64,000 nt of DNA, from NCBI GenBank assembly GCA_015345905.1, contig JADDTR010000001.1, positions 1,302,001-1,366,000 of the forward strand, given 5' to 3'. Numbering within the stretch: the first letter of the stretch is position 1; each line of letters begins with the position of its first letter. Below, piece after piece: positions 36,904 through 46,881 of the stretch. Below the pieces are notes generated by a model. It had not been told where the DNA came from. It made no database searches and worked only from the letters and a program-made list of their open reading frames with translations. This DNA comes from Aotearoamyces nothofagi. Its lineage: Eukaryota; Ascomycota; Leotiomycetes; Leotiales; Tympanidaceae. The position numbers and the translations under genes are program-made.

Positions 36904-37291
36904 TTTTGACAGGCAGACCGTCGAGACTTTGCGCCTTGCGCATACTGTTTGAAGAAGGAACGACAGTGTCGGTTGTATCGGAATTAGATCGATTCGGGGA
37001 GAAAGACAATCATTGTTATTCTTCGAGGCGGTCACATTTCCGGAGTTTCAAATCGCTATCGCAATCGCGAATCAACAAATGCCGAATACCGTTAGGCGCG
37101 GTACAGACACGATATCACCTGATTCAGAAGTCTCTGTATCAGGTGACCCACTTTGATTCCAAAATCTCGCGAAAATTTAGGGCAAGCTCAATTTCGAGAT
37201 CCGCAACGACATTGCGACAATACTCTCCTAAAAGTCATTCAACGTCACCACTTCCCCTACAACCCCCAAACAACCCCTCACAACCGCAAAT
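36904..37291. promoter_or_regulatory. Divergent promoter SLX4 / RPS21
   Basis: 388 bp between start codons, pyrimidine-rich just before the RPS21 ATG (CACCACTTCCCC, ACAACCCCCAAACAACCCC), as is usual for ribosomal protein genes. A long plus-strand frame through it is fortuitous. Confidence 0.5.
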
Positions 37292-37613
37292 ATGGAGAAC
37301 GACAAGGGAGAGCTCGTTGACCTGTACGTCCAGCGAGTGCGATCGCAACTCTCTGGCCAAACTGACCTTTCTTCATAGCTACGTCCCCCGCAAGTGCAGC
37401 GCCACCAACCGCATCATCAAGGCCAAGGACCACGCATCCGTCCAGATCTCAGTTGGAAAGGTTGATGAGAACGGCAGATACACCGGCGAGAACCAGGTTT
37501 ACGCCCTTTCAGGCTTCGTACGAGCAATGGGCGAGAGCGACGATTCCCTGAACCGATTGGCACAGCGTGATGGTCTGTTGAAGAACGTATGGAGCGGAAG
37601 CATCCAGCGATAA
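37292..37613 (+). CDS. rps21: 40S ribosomal protein S21 (eS21)
   Basis: Structural protein of the cytosolic small ribosomal subunit, needed for 18S rRNA maturation. Two exons (37292-37323, 37379-37613) give 88 aa, the family's usual length. The first exon encodes only [11 protein letters not shown]; a 55-nt intron with a GTACGT donor then leads to [59 protein letters not shown] and a C-terminal [10 protein letters not shown]. An intron right after the first dozen codons is typical of fungal ribosomal protein genes. Confidence 0.97.
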
Positions 37614-38597
37614 GTCATGGGACTTTCGGTACGATATCAGCGCAATTTCGCCATGCTTGGGAAACTAACGACTGGCAGTTTTGGTGGTTCTATGGGTTGT
37701 GAGGAAGGATCGGACATATTGGTGTACAATGGACACATCTGGCTCTTGCTGAGATAGTCATACCTGGCATTTTGACCGGAATTCGAGAGCTTTCTACATC
37801 ATATTTTTGTGCAATTGCCAAGTGACTGGATTTACTGAAGTGCTATATTCGATGATCTGCCAATCACCTTCTGCACGGCTCCTCGAAACTCCTCGTACTC
37901 ACTCTCGGGTGACTCCATTGTTCGAGGAGTTGGATGGTTACGCAAGTAGCTATTGAGCCGAAGATGAACTCAATGCTAGCCTTCTGAAGAGCTGCGACGT
38001 TAGAGCATCTCGTCGGAGCACAGATACGGGCCAGACAACTATCATCATGGAGAGTGCGGAGCCGGAGATGTTGAAAAGCCTCTCTACGTGATTGCTGAAT
38101 TGCCACATAGTTCTGTCCATGGGTTTTGTATATATAGCCATCTGCCAGTATGTGTGACTGCTTTTACTGACCAAGTATCTATGGTTGTTAAAATGGAAAT
38201 AATATGCCTCAAAAGAGTCCTCTACACTAATAACATTCACATAGCTGTCTCGATAAATAGGTGAAGAGGATGATTTGACTCAATACAGTTAGTATATCAC
38301 AGTGCGATGGAACAAATTTTAGTTAATGGATCATCCTGTCTGCAGAAGTTAGACATCTCATCACATTGTCAAGGTTCATGGCACATTTTCCATAGCTGAA
38401 GTGAGCTCATTCAACGACCCGAGACTAATGCACCACTCCGCAGAGCATATACACGTCGGTACTCCTTCTCATAAACGCCAATCCATCGTCCGTGCCGGGA
38501 TAGTATTCAGAACAAAGGATTAAGAAAGGAGAAATCATTATCGTGAACAAAACAACGCGAACACAAATTATGCATGACTGTACAAATATTTAACAAA
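37614..38597. other. Intergenic region between convergent RPS21 and kinesin-8
   Basis: Short overlapping minus-strand frames at 37864-38240 have no recognisable domain. Nothing supportable seen. Confidence 0.55.
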
Positions 38598-41500
38598 TCA
38601 TCTCCATCCTCCCTTGCTAATGACTCCAACAACGCTTTCTCGGGACTTAGGAGTGCTACCTACAGTTCCACTCAGTCGCATCGCCTGAGTAGCAGACAAA
38701 GCTCCGGCATGTCTTCCATCCCCGACCGTTGTTCGACGGCTGTTCTTCAAGATAGGCGCAGTTCGTGGACTTAGTACACTAGTCTGGAAAGCAGTATCTT
38801 TATGACTATTCACCATTCGCCGTGCTTGGCCAGCTGTGAACATAGCATTTTCATTTGGAGGTGAGCCAGCTAAAGTTGCGGCAGTAGGGCTTCGAGCGCG
38901 GCGTTGGGTGCGGAGGGTTGAGTCAGATGTCGACTGCGCGTGTGATGGTCGGGAAGATGATCGCTTGAGAGCTGTACGTATCTTGGCACTCTCTGATGGG
39001 TTGGCTTGCCACGAAGTATTCTCTCCATCAGAGGAATTATGGCCACTGTCATTGGGAATATTGTCACGAGAGGCTAGGTCATTGACCTTCAACGAAGGCC
39101 GATTCACGGCATTGCTAGTACTTATAGTTCGCAATGGTGACTGTTCGCTGTCTGACGAAGAAAGGCTGGTGAGCTTTGGTGGCGGCGGCGACCCATCTGG
39201 CTTCTTGGACAGAAAGCCTGCTTGGAAACGATTATTCTTTGCTCTGAGATCTATAGATGGCTCAGGAGCCACAGGAATAGGCGAGGAATCTGTTGAATTA
39301 TTACCGCCTTCCACTGCAAGGTAGTTTGGTAGGGTTGGCAGAGAGATGCTCTCATCGTTCGACGAGGTCTCTGGAGTCGATAGCACCTTCTGTGGAGTCT
39401 TTTCAAACTCTGCAAGAGCACCAGAATCAGTGTCGTCTCTCCATCTCACGCTTCTCTTAGATGGCGACTTCTTCTTCGGCGTATATGATAATCCTTTCTT
39501 CCCTACTACTACCTTTCGTCTTCTGGGAGAAGCTTTCATTGGCGATGCAAACACCTCGGGGATTATGGGTATAGCAGCAGCTATGGCCGGAATTGGGGCG
39601 GCGAGCTCGGTATCTAGCATATTCACATGCTTCTTGCGCTTTGGCGTTCCACGTTTCGTAGGCGGAAAAGCGATTGTCTCGTTGAGGGAGCCATCAGGCT
39701 TAACCACCTGAGAAGCGGCAGTTGAGCAGGAATTCAGTAGACGAGTCAAAACGGACTTTGCATGTCGTACAGCATCGTGTTCGTTCATTGATAGAATATC
39801 GCTGAGCGAGGAGATTGTATCGAAATGGGCAGAGAGCAGCACTTGCATAACGCCCGACTCGCCACCTTTCTCCAATTCAAGAACTTCCTGCGTTGCTTCT
39901 CGCATGGCATTGGCCTTAATTAGCTCGACCTCACGTGTTAAACTTGCAACGTCTGTTCCATCGTCTGTTCCGTCGGCCTCTATGAGTTGGCGAATGCTAT
40001 TCTGCAGCGCTGAGTCGATGGCCCGCTCCCAATTGCTCTTCTGAAGTCTCTGGTGAAAGTGCTGGCGACTATTCTCAAGTTCTAGGAGAATACCTTGTGC
40101 TGTTTTTCTCATGGCGTTCAGACTCGGAGACATATCATTCTCTTCACGAGACTCGCAAATACCGTCAAATGCAGCGATCCAAGCTGAAAGGATTCCAATT
40201 CTTTTTTCGACCTGTCGTAACTTCTTCATGCTGTTGCACTTCTCTTGTCGCTCCGGAGCAGAATTTTCATATGCCGCACGGATTCGGGCTACACCGTCTT
40301 TAGTAATGCCTTCTCTCTTGTCGCCCTGCTTTTTGAATTTAGCAAAGGCAACAGCTTCATAGTCTTTCTGCTGTGCCTTAAGCTCATTAATGAGGGCCAT
40401 TTGCTCATCAATCTTTACCAAGAAATCCTTGACATGGCGATTGACATTATAGACATTTCGAGTGACCTTGGTCTGGATATTCTTTGCGCGGTTTGCATAT
40501 CTGAGTGTATTCTGCGTCTCGTCGAAATGAGCACTCGAAGGACTGACGCAAACAATCATCACCGTCTTGCAATTACCACCAAGTGAGAATTTCAAGAGAC
40601 GGGTCAGTTTGGAGTTACGGTATGGAACGTGGCAGTTTCTTCGCGGGTCGCAGAGAGCATTGATACAACTTCCTAAGGCTAGAAGTGACTTATTAATGTT
40701 TGCACCTTCCAGTAGTCGATCACCTCGATTTTTCGTTACGCTTGCACGCTCGCTGCCAGCAAGATCAATAATGCTTAAAGTAGCCATAGTATGTGGCTCA
40801 TTGACATCAGCATTCCTATCTTTTTGTGCGACGTTGATCTGGAGAACAGCATGTGATCGTGACGAGGTCGCGTTGGCTTCTGTTGGGGATATTGTCCGGT
40901 ACCCGTTACCTTGGACAATTATCTCCATCACTTCCTTTACGTTTTGGGGGTGATGGCTCGACAGACCAGCCACCGAGACAGCCTGGTTTGCGTCCTCCCG
41001 AAGCATCAAGCCTTGCTTACTCCCCCCTGGGACGAGCAAGTCGCGGATAGTTTCATTGTAGATCTCAAGGTAAGATAATGATATATCCGTGTGCTTTTCG
41101 TCACTCCGCTCTGCAATCTTCTCAAAAAGCTCCTGCATGGTAAGGAAGATGATGCCGGGGTCTTTATCCGTTCCCGTGATTGTATGGGTCTTTCCGCACC
41201 CTGTTGCTCCGTATGCGAATACTGTTGCGTTATAGCCATCTAAAACGCTATCGAGAAGTCCTTTTGTTGTCGCCTCATAAACATCGTCTTGTGTAGTGTT
41301 CTCGTCAAAGACTCTATCGAATCCAAAGGTTTGATCCTTGACTCTCTTTCCCATGCTCGAGATGCCACCTCTGGCGTATTTTGTCATCCCGTTATCTTCT
41401 GGCGGGTCAAAAACACTACAGTTACGTTAGCTGAAAGTTCTCGGCCAGCGATGGGTTGAACATACAGGCATTTGTCGTCAATAACCTTAATAACCGGGTG

Positions 41501-41774
41501 TATGCCTTTGTTCGATAGCTTCGGTGTTGGAAGGCCTGCCAGCGAGCCATCTCCAAGGAAAACAGTGCCATCGTCGCATTTTCGTCTTTCTTGATGTTAG
41601 CCTGGTAGATCGGAACATGTTGGCCAAACTCACAATTGGGCTGCCTCTCTAATTGTAAAGGGACGGACGCGAACTACCACCTGTTAGTAGAGGGTTCGAA
41701 CTCATGAACTACGGCCACTCCTGCAATTACATACCAGTAACAGAGATAGAAGATGCTCCTGCTGGAACAGCCAT
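38598..41774 (-). CDS. Kinesin-8 motor (Kip3/Klp5-Klp6 type)
   Basis: Plus-end-directed microtubule motor and depolymerase controlling spindle length and nuclear position. Four exons (41774-41735, 41673-41634, 41585-41466, 41415-38598) give 1005 aa. The motor starts SISVTVRVRPFTIREAAQL. After the family insert (LGDGSLAGLPTPKLSNKG) come CLVFDPPEDN and DQTFGFDRVFDEN. The P-loop GATGCGKTHT at about 136-145 follows, then switch I TSSRSHAVL, switch II DLAGSERAS and PYRNSKLTRLLKFSLGG, and the neck at TKVTRNVYNVNRHV. A coiled-coil-like region and a basic Ser/Thr/Pro-rich tail follow. The C in GATGCGKT and the insert after VRVRPF are kinesin-8 traits. Exons 2 and 3 each begin at an AG beyond the one nearest the branch point; this choice alone restores the motor frame. 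Confidence 0.93.
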
Positions 41775-43044
41775 TGTAAAATTGTCAAGAGCCGATTGCT
41801 AGCTATCATCCACGCCTTACACTCAACCCCCCTTAATAAACAAAGCGACCCGAGGTCTGTTGTGGCTTCCGAACGGGTTTGCGAAGAACCCAGTGGATTT
41901 CGGATATCGAGATGATGCTGAAGGTGAAGAAGATTTTGCCGGATGTTCGTCGAGATAGTCGTCGTTGTTTGCTCTTCTGGTGATCTGAATTCGACTTGCT
42001 GTTTGTCTCGATGCAAGCCGCTGGCCTGGCAACGGTAAAGTCACGCTAATGTTTTTTTAGCGGCAAGACCCAAACGCAAGGCTGACGACACGGCTGTGAC
42101 CACTCGCTCGGAGGATTCACAGCATGCGAAAGGATTGCAGATGTCCAAATTATGTGACTAATACTGTACCTGCAAATGTTGCAGTTGATAAATTACCAGA
42201 TATATCAATGTAAAGTCTACCGTGCATTTGAATTTGTATAGGTGATGGAAGACCTAAGAAGAGCGCACGAGTTTTGCAGCTTGCTGTAGCTGCGACTAGA
42301 ACTGGGCATAAAAAAAATAAAAGCTTCAATGTCTATTGTCTAAAATATCTAATTTGAATTTAAATATAAATTATATTAAAATTCAAATCCCAAAATATTT
42401 AACGTCTAACAAAGCAAGTCAGCATCAGCTGTGCATTTAACATGCAACTCTCTTCTATCCCTGAGCTATCGGCGATTGAATCACTGCGATTTAAACTACC
42501 TTGATGAAACCTGCGTTGTTTGTTAATGAATTATTGAGCATTTCTTTTAAGATTACAGCACTTTTTGATATATTTTCTAGAAGAGTCCATTCATATAGGC
42601 CTTACAAGGAGGATAAATTGAACAGAATTACTGATTCCGAAGGTATAGTAAATGCTTTGAAAGCAAGTCAAACCTCTCCATCGGCTTAGGGAACTACAGA
42701 AGCCACGTGAAGAGACGAGCATCGATACAGACCTGGCTATGAGATATCAGTATAGACCGCCATTATTGAACAAGACGCACACGGAGAGCTCGATTACGCT
42801 CCTAGTGATAGGTATGTTGGAAATAGTTATACACGCGCTTCTACATCGACATTGATGTAGAGCTTCTAGAGGCCCAATAGAGTACCTTATTCCACGATTG
42901 CTCTCCTTGTATCCATATTTTGTTGGGATGACTTAATAAATCATTATCCTTCAACTGAAATTTGAGTACCTTGGTTCGCCTCACCAAATCATACCAAGAT
43001 GCCAGCCATGCCCAGAACGCCATCCCACATATTGTTCACAAATC
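41775..43044. other. Intergenic region with AT-rich inverted repeat
   Basis: No gene supported. An AT-rich patch at about 42330-42410 holds inverted arms TTTGAATTT and AAATTCAAA around an AT spacer. A 62-codon plus-strand frame at 42501-42689 has no recognisable feature. Confidence 0.5.
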
Positions 43045-43627
43045 TCAAGCTTTTTCATCCAAGCCATCCACATTCAAGTCATCTTCCTTCAACACAGGAT
43101 CCACACCCAGTGTTGGCTCCACGTCTCCATACGATTCATCATAACTAGGCAATTCCACTACAAAGTTTGTGCCACTGGTTTCATTGTCTCCATCCTCACT
43201 CCTGAATCTGAAAGCCACAACGCCGCCATCCTTAATCCCCAAGCTTCTTGGACTATTCTTGATACCTTCGCCGTTGTTATCCAGCTCCAGCTCTCGCCAT
43301 CCCTTGCTTAAATCGTAGACGTCGACAGGGACGCCGAATGTCAATTCGAGGGTTAATTCGGGAAAGGGAATATATGTGTTTGCGACAGGAGAATTTTTAG
43401 GTAGACCGTTCGGATAGCGCTCGCGGAGTACGGTAATGAGTTCAGTTTTCAAGGTCGCGAATGGTGTGAGAGGCTCTGTGTAGAGGAGGACTGTAAGCCG
43501 GCCATGCTTGAACCTCAAGGTCCAGTTTGTAGCGCTGCCTTCGTTTTCGATAGGCTAGTCGGAATATGTTAGCTGCATATGAGACGCTTGTGCCTCGGCC
43601 GAGGCAAAGGACTGCTAGACTAACCAT
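43045..43627 (-). CDS. Small protein with possible ubiquitin-like (beta-grasp) fold
   Basis: Not recognised by name. The long exon (43554-43045) has no usable ATG at its head. An upstream ATG at 43627-43625 is followed at once by a donor (GTTAGT), a branch GCTAAC and an acceptor CTAG at 43555, so exon 1 would be the start codon alone. The product is 170 aa, beginning MPIENEGSATNWTLRFKHGR. LRFKHGRLTVLLY, the helix-like LKTELITVLRERYP, and LGIKDGGVVAFRFR later on follow the beta-beta-alpha and LGLKDGD-type patterns of ubiquitin-like folds; this is inference from pattern only. The C-terminal 40 residues are acidic. It is divergent from the Tim17-like gene with 229 bp between starts. Confidence 0.72.
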
Positions 43628-43856
43628 CTTATGCGGTAACTATACTATCGAGAGATGTTGATCGGAGGTATATAAAGGTGGCAGTCGTGGGCTTAGGAAT
43701 ACTAAGTTTGATGGGGATGGATTTCCCCGATATCGATAAATGCCTCATGCTTCAGGCGCAACTAAATCTCGCGTCCTAATCACGATATCAGCTGACCAAC
43801 TCAAAGGGCGCATCAACCTACATCTCCTAAAGTTCGGACGTTGTTCACTTAGCACA

Positions 43857-44519
43857 ATGACGGATCCTGAGCCTGCTCCCGTTATGGGATCTACCTATAA
43901 GGAACGAAGAGCGAAAGTTATCGCTGACTCTCGCCTGTCACTACCAACGCCAACCCGCATTATCCTCGCCACAGGATCATCTTTCCTCCTCGGCTTGGGC
44001 CTTGGTATGTCTCATGGGAGTCGAACAGCTGGCCTGCGCTTCCGTGCTGAGAATGCACATCGCCTTCCGCAGACGCCTACGGGCTGGTACTTGTATCACA
44101 AGAGCAAGAACTACCATATGGCACTCGGCGGAGTCAAAGAAGGCCTCAAGATGGGCACCAAAGTAAGCGTATGGGTCGGAGCATTCTTTGCCATTGAAGA
44201 CTGCTGGGATGAAATCAGAGGAAAGAAAGACTTCCTGAACACAGTTGTAGCCAGCCTGACCGTTGCTGGGGGATTCAGCTTATGGAGTCAGTGATTCTTC
44301 AGTATGAAGGGGACCAAGTCAAGGCTAATGGGGCTCATAGACCGATTCCCAGTGATAACAGCTGCACGAACGGCAAAGACGGGACTCGCTATCGGCCTTG
44401 CATTTGGACTGGCACAGGATGCTGTGGGAGCTCTGAGGGGCCGGCGGCCTGGTTATGTGGACTTTCTACTCAGAGGAGGAACGCGAAGGACGGACGGCGC
44501 ACAAGCAGATGTTACCTAA
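43857..44519 (+). CDS. Tim17/Tim22/Tim23-family mitochondrial membrane protein
   Basis: Two exons (43857-44286, 44341-44519), split by a 54-nt intron, give 202 aa. Four hydrophobic Gly/Ala-rich segments are visible: IILATGSSFLLGLGLGM, KVSVWVGAFFAIEDCW, NTVVASLTVAGGFSLW and TGLAIGLAFGLAQDAV. Between them is GGVKEGLKMGTKV, reminiscent of the Tim17-family GxxxG pattern. The splice changes FSLWS plus stop to FSLWNRFPVITAARTAKTG and restores the fourth segment. It is not Tim17, Tim22 or Tim23 itself; a peripheral family member, perhaps TIMMDC1-like, is more likely. It probably sits in the mitochondrial inner membrane. An upstream in-frame ATG at 43740 is judged 5' UTR because the intervening residues are atypical. 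Confidence 0.75.
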
Positions 44520-44960
44520 GCATAGAGAAGTACAGAAAGCATCCTGTTGAGCTCCGATACACCTCCCCATTGCCCGTTCTGGAGACGCCGAAGGGAGCCG
44601 CCCCGCAGGATCACATGACCTGCTTAGCTCTCGTTTTGCAGTGGTTGCCAGGGATTGCGTGCACTAGCGCGGGCTTGACGCTCGCCAATCTCTCTTATCG
44701 CGGATATCTACGGCTTAACAGCAAGTGCATGATAGGCTGGCTGGGGTCCGCCGGGGCGAGGCATCACATCACTAGGAACGCGATTGCCCGGCCTCTTGCG
44801 GCCTCTTGCGGCCTCTTGCTTGTTACCCAGCTCACATCGCCGAAGTCGCAGAGAGCCTGCGTTCAAATACTCCCCGTATACCCTCAATTGAACCTCATAA
44901 CATCTGCGTCCATTATCTCGACTCTACTGCTCCACCCGCCAACCCGCCAATTCGTCCGTT
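44520..44960. other. Intergenic region with 10-bp triplicate
   Basis: Upstream region of proline dehydrogenase. GCCTCTTGCG is repeated three times at 44791-44820. No gene seen. Confidence 0.6.
44791..44820. repeat. 10-bp tandem repeat (GCCTCTTGCG)3
   Basis: Three adjacent copies, the last ending in T, about 140 bp upstream of the proline dehydrogenase ATG. Confidence 0.9.
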
Positions 44961-46500
44961 GTGCTCACTATGGCGAAGAACGTGACGATGGCGACGTTCG
45001 CACAGAGCATAAAACCTTTAATACCACACTCCAGATGTATATCCTCAAAGACTGTGCCTAGACAATCACAACTATCCTCCTCACACCCTGGCACGCCAAA
45101 TAAATTCTCAATCACACCCTCAGTCACCTCCAGTCCCATAGTAACATTGCCGAAACCGCCTCCTCTCTCTATTCTACCGCTCCTCTCTCTTTTTAGAGGT
45201 ATGGCCATAAACACCTTGTCGTCCTCATCCATCCTATTGCCACCATCACTGAAAGTCATGTCTATCCTCGCGAACTCTCAGTCTTCACTCCTAAATCCTG
45301 ACCGAAATTTCCTCCTCCGGTGGCTTCTCAAGAAGACCTTTTATGCCCAGTTTTGCGCAGGAGAGAACGAACAAGAAGTCCAAAGGACTGCCAAGGGATT
45401 AAAGGATATGGGCTTCAAAGGAGTTATGCTATGCTATGCCAAGGAAGTTGTTCTTGACGAAAATGCAGCCCGAGAGCTAGAAGCTTCTGGGGGCGCCGGA
45501 TCCGAAACAAGCATACAGAATGAGATATTACCATGGAAGAAAGGGACATTGGAGACAGTCAAATTGACGGAACCAGGCGACTTTGTGGCACTGAAGTAAG
45601 GATGCCAGCGAAAACCACTTTTATAAGATCATGACTAATATCTCCAGGTTTACCGGTGCTGGCAGTCAAGCCTTATATAACCTCTCTCGTAACATGGATC
45701 CTTCTCCAGCTCTTGAACAGGCTATAACCGAAGTGTGTGATCTTGCATCGTCTCGCGGAGTCCGATTAGTATTCGATGCTGAACAAGCGTCATTACAAAG
45801 TGGCATCAACCGGTGGACGGTAGACTATATGCGAAGATACAACAAGGAAACACCAGGAAAGGCAGTTGTGTATTGCACATATCAAGCCTACTTAAAGGCC
45901 TGTCCATCAGTTATCTCAGAACATCTTGCCATTGCGAGGAAAGAGAACTTTACTCTTGGCGTTAAGCTTGTGAGAGGTGCCTATATTGAGACAGATCCTC
46001 GACATCTCATCAATGACACTAAGGCAGATACGGATGCAATGTACGATGGTCTTGTCGATAATCTCCTGCATAGGACGTATGGGTCAACGTTGCAACCAGC
46101 TACCGGAGAAGAGGGAGAACCCTTGGCTCCCCTAAACCTTGCACTCGCATGCCATAATATAACGTCTGTCCGCAAGGCACAAGCCATTCAAAACGAGCAG
46201 GCGAAGAATGGCGAGGAACGTATTGATATGGTATATGCGCAACTGCAAGGGATGGCAGATGAAGTAAGCTGCGAACTCGTACAGGCTGCAAGATCGATAG
46301 AGCTAGATGAGAAATCAGTGCTGGATGCCCCAAAAGCCTACAAGTATCTGGTGTGGGGAACAACTGGGGAATGTTTGAAATACCTTTTACGGAGAGCGCA
46401 GGAGAACAAGGATGCCGTCAAACGGACGAGAGAAGGTAGAAACGCAATGGTTGTAGAGCTTTTGAGGAGGGCGAAAAAGACAGTTGGTCTCTCTGGCTGA
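44961..46500 (+). CDS. Proline dehydrogenase (proline oxidase), mitochondrial
   Basis: Oxidises proline to pyrroline-5-carboxylate with FAD in mitochondria, the first step of proline use. Two exons (44961-45595, 45648-46500), separated by a 52-nt intron, give 495 aa. The first about 70 residues are Ser/Thr/Pro-rich with Lys and Arg and almost no acidic residues, a likely mitochondrial leader. Catalytic-domain marks include GLKDMGFKGVMLCYAKE, KFTGAGSQAL, VRLVFDAEQASLQ, NKETPGKAVVYCTYQAYLK, the signature LGVKLVRGAYIETDPR, LALACHNITSVRKA, VYAQLQGMADEVS, and YLLRRAQENKDAV near the end. The family is yeast Put1. It may respond to proline, but no defined site was identified. Confidence 0.94.
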
Positions 46501-46881
46501 AAACACCCACAAGATCAAGATAAAATGCATTATAGAAGGGAAACTTATCGGGGCTGAACAAGAGGCTTCCGCAAGCTTGGCAGATATTTTATAGTATCAT
46601 ATCCAGAGTGTGGGTTATAAACTAAGAGAGTTGTCTACCGACGATTGACTCAAGTCTTGTCTAGTTACCGTGCTATAGGGTGTTACGAGTAAACAATCGT
46701 CACGATTCGTCGGCGATAGTTTTGAGAACCCCCGTAAAAAGGGGGTTAATAACCCAATATCGCCCACACAAATTTCCTATTCTTTCACTTTTGCGTACAT
46801 GAACTTTCAACAACACTTGCAAACATCACAACTATCTTGCATATTGTTCAAAGAGCTGCAATCCTCTGGATACCATTAGCA
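46501..46881. other. Intergenic region with a small hairpin
   Basis: A perfect 7-bp inverted repeat AACCCCC / GGGGGTT (46727-46733, 46741-46747) with a 7-base loop lies 135 bp before the next gene. No gene seen. Confidence 0.6.

Noticed and set aside
36861-37613. 250-codon frame ending in ribosomal protein S21
   Set aside because: The S21 homology starts at the short first exon at 37292. The upstream part is read-through of the divergent promoter and antisense to SLX4 exon 1.
43740-43856. 39-residue N-terminal extension of the Tim17-like protein
   Set aside because: Upstream codons look random and overlap the short divergent promoter. The ATG at 43857 precedes the conserved hydrophilic start.
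44282-45061. 259-codon plus-strand frame
   Set aside because: Shares DNA with the last exon of the Tim17-like gene in another frame and then crosses the 10-bp repeats into the proline dehydrogenase leader. No recognisable domain.
46727-46747. Bacterial-type terminator
   Set aside because: The sequence is a eukaryotic nuclear genome and there is no T-run after the stem; kept only as a hairpin.
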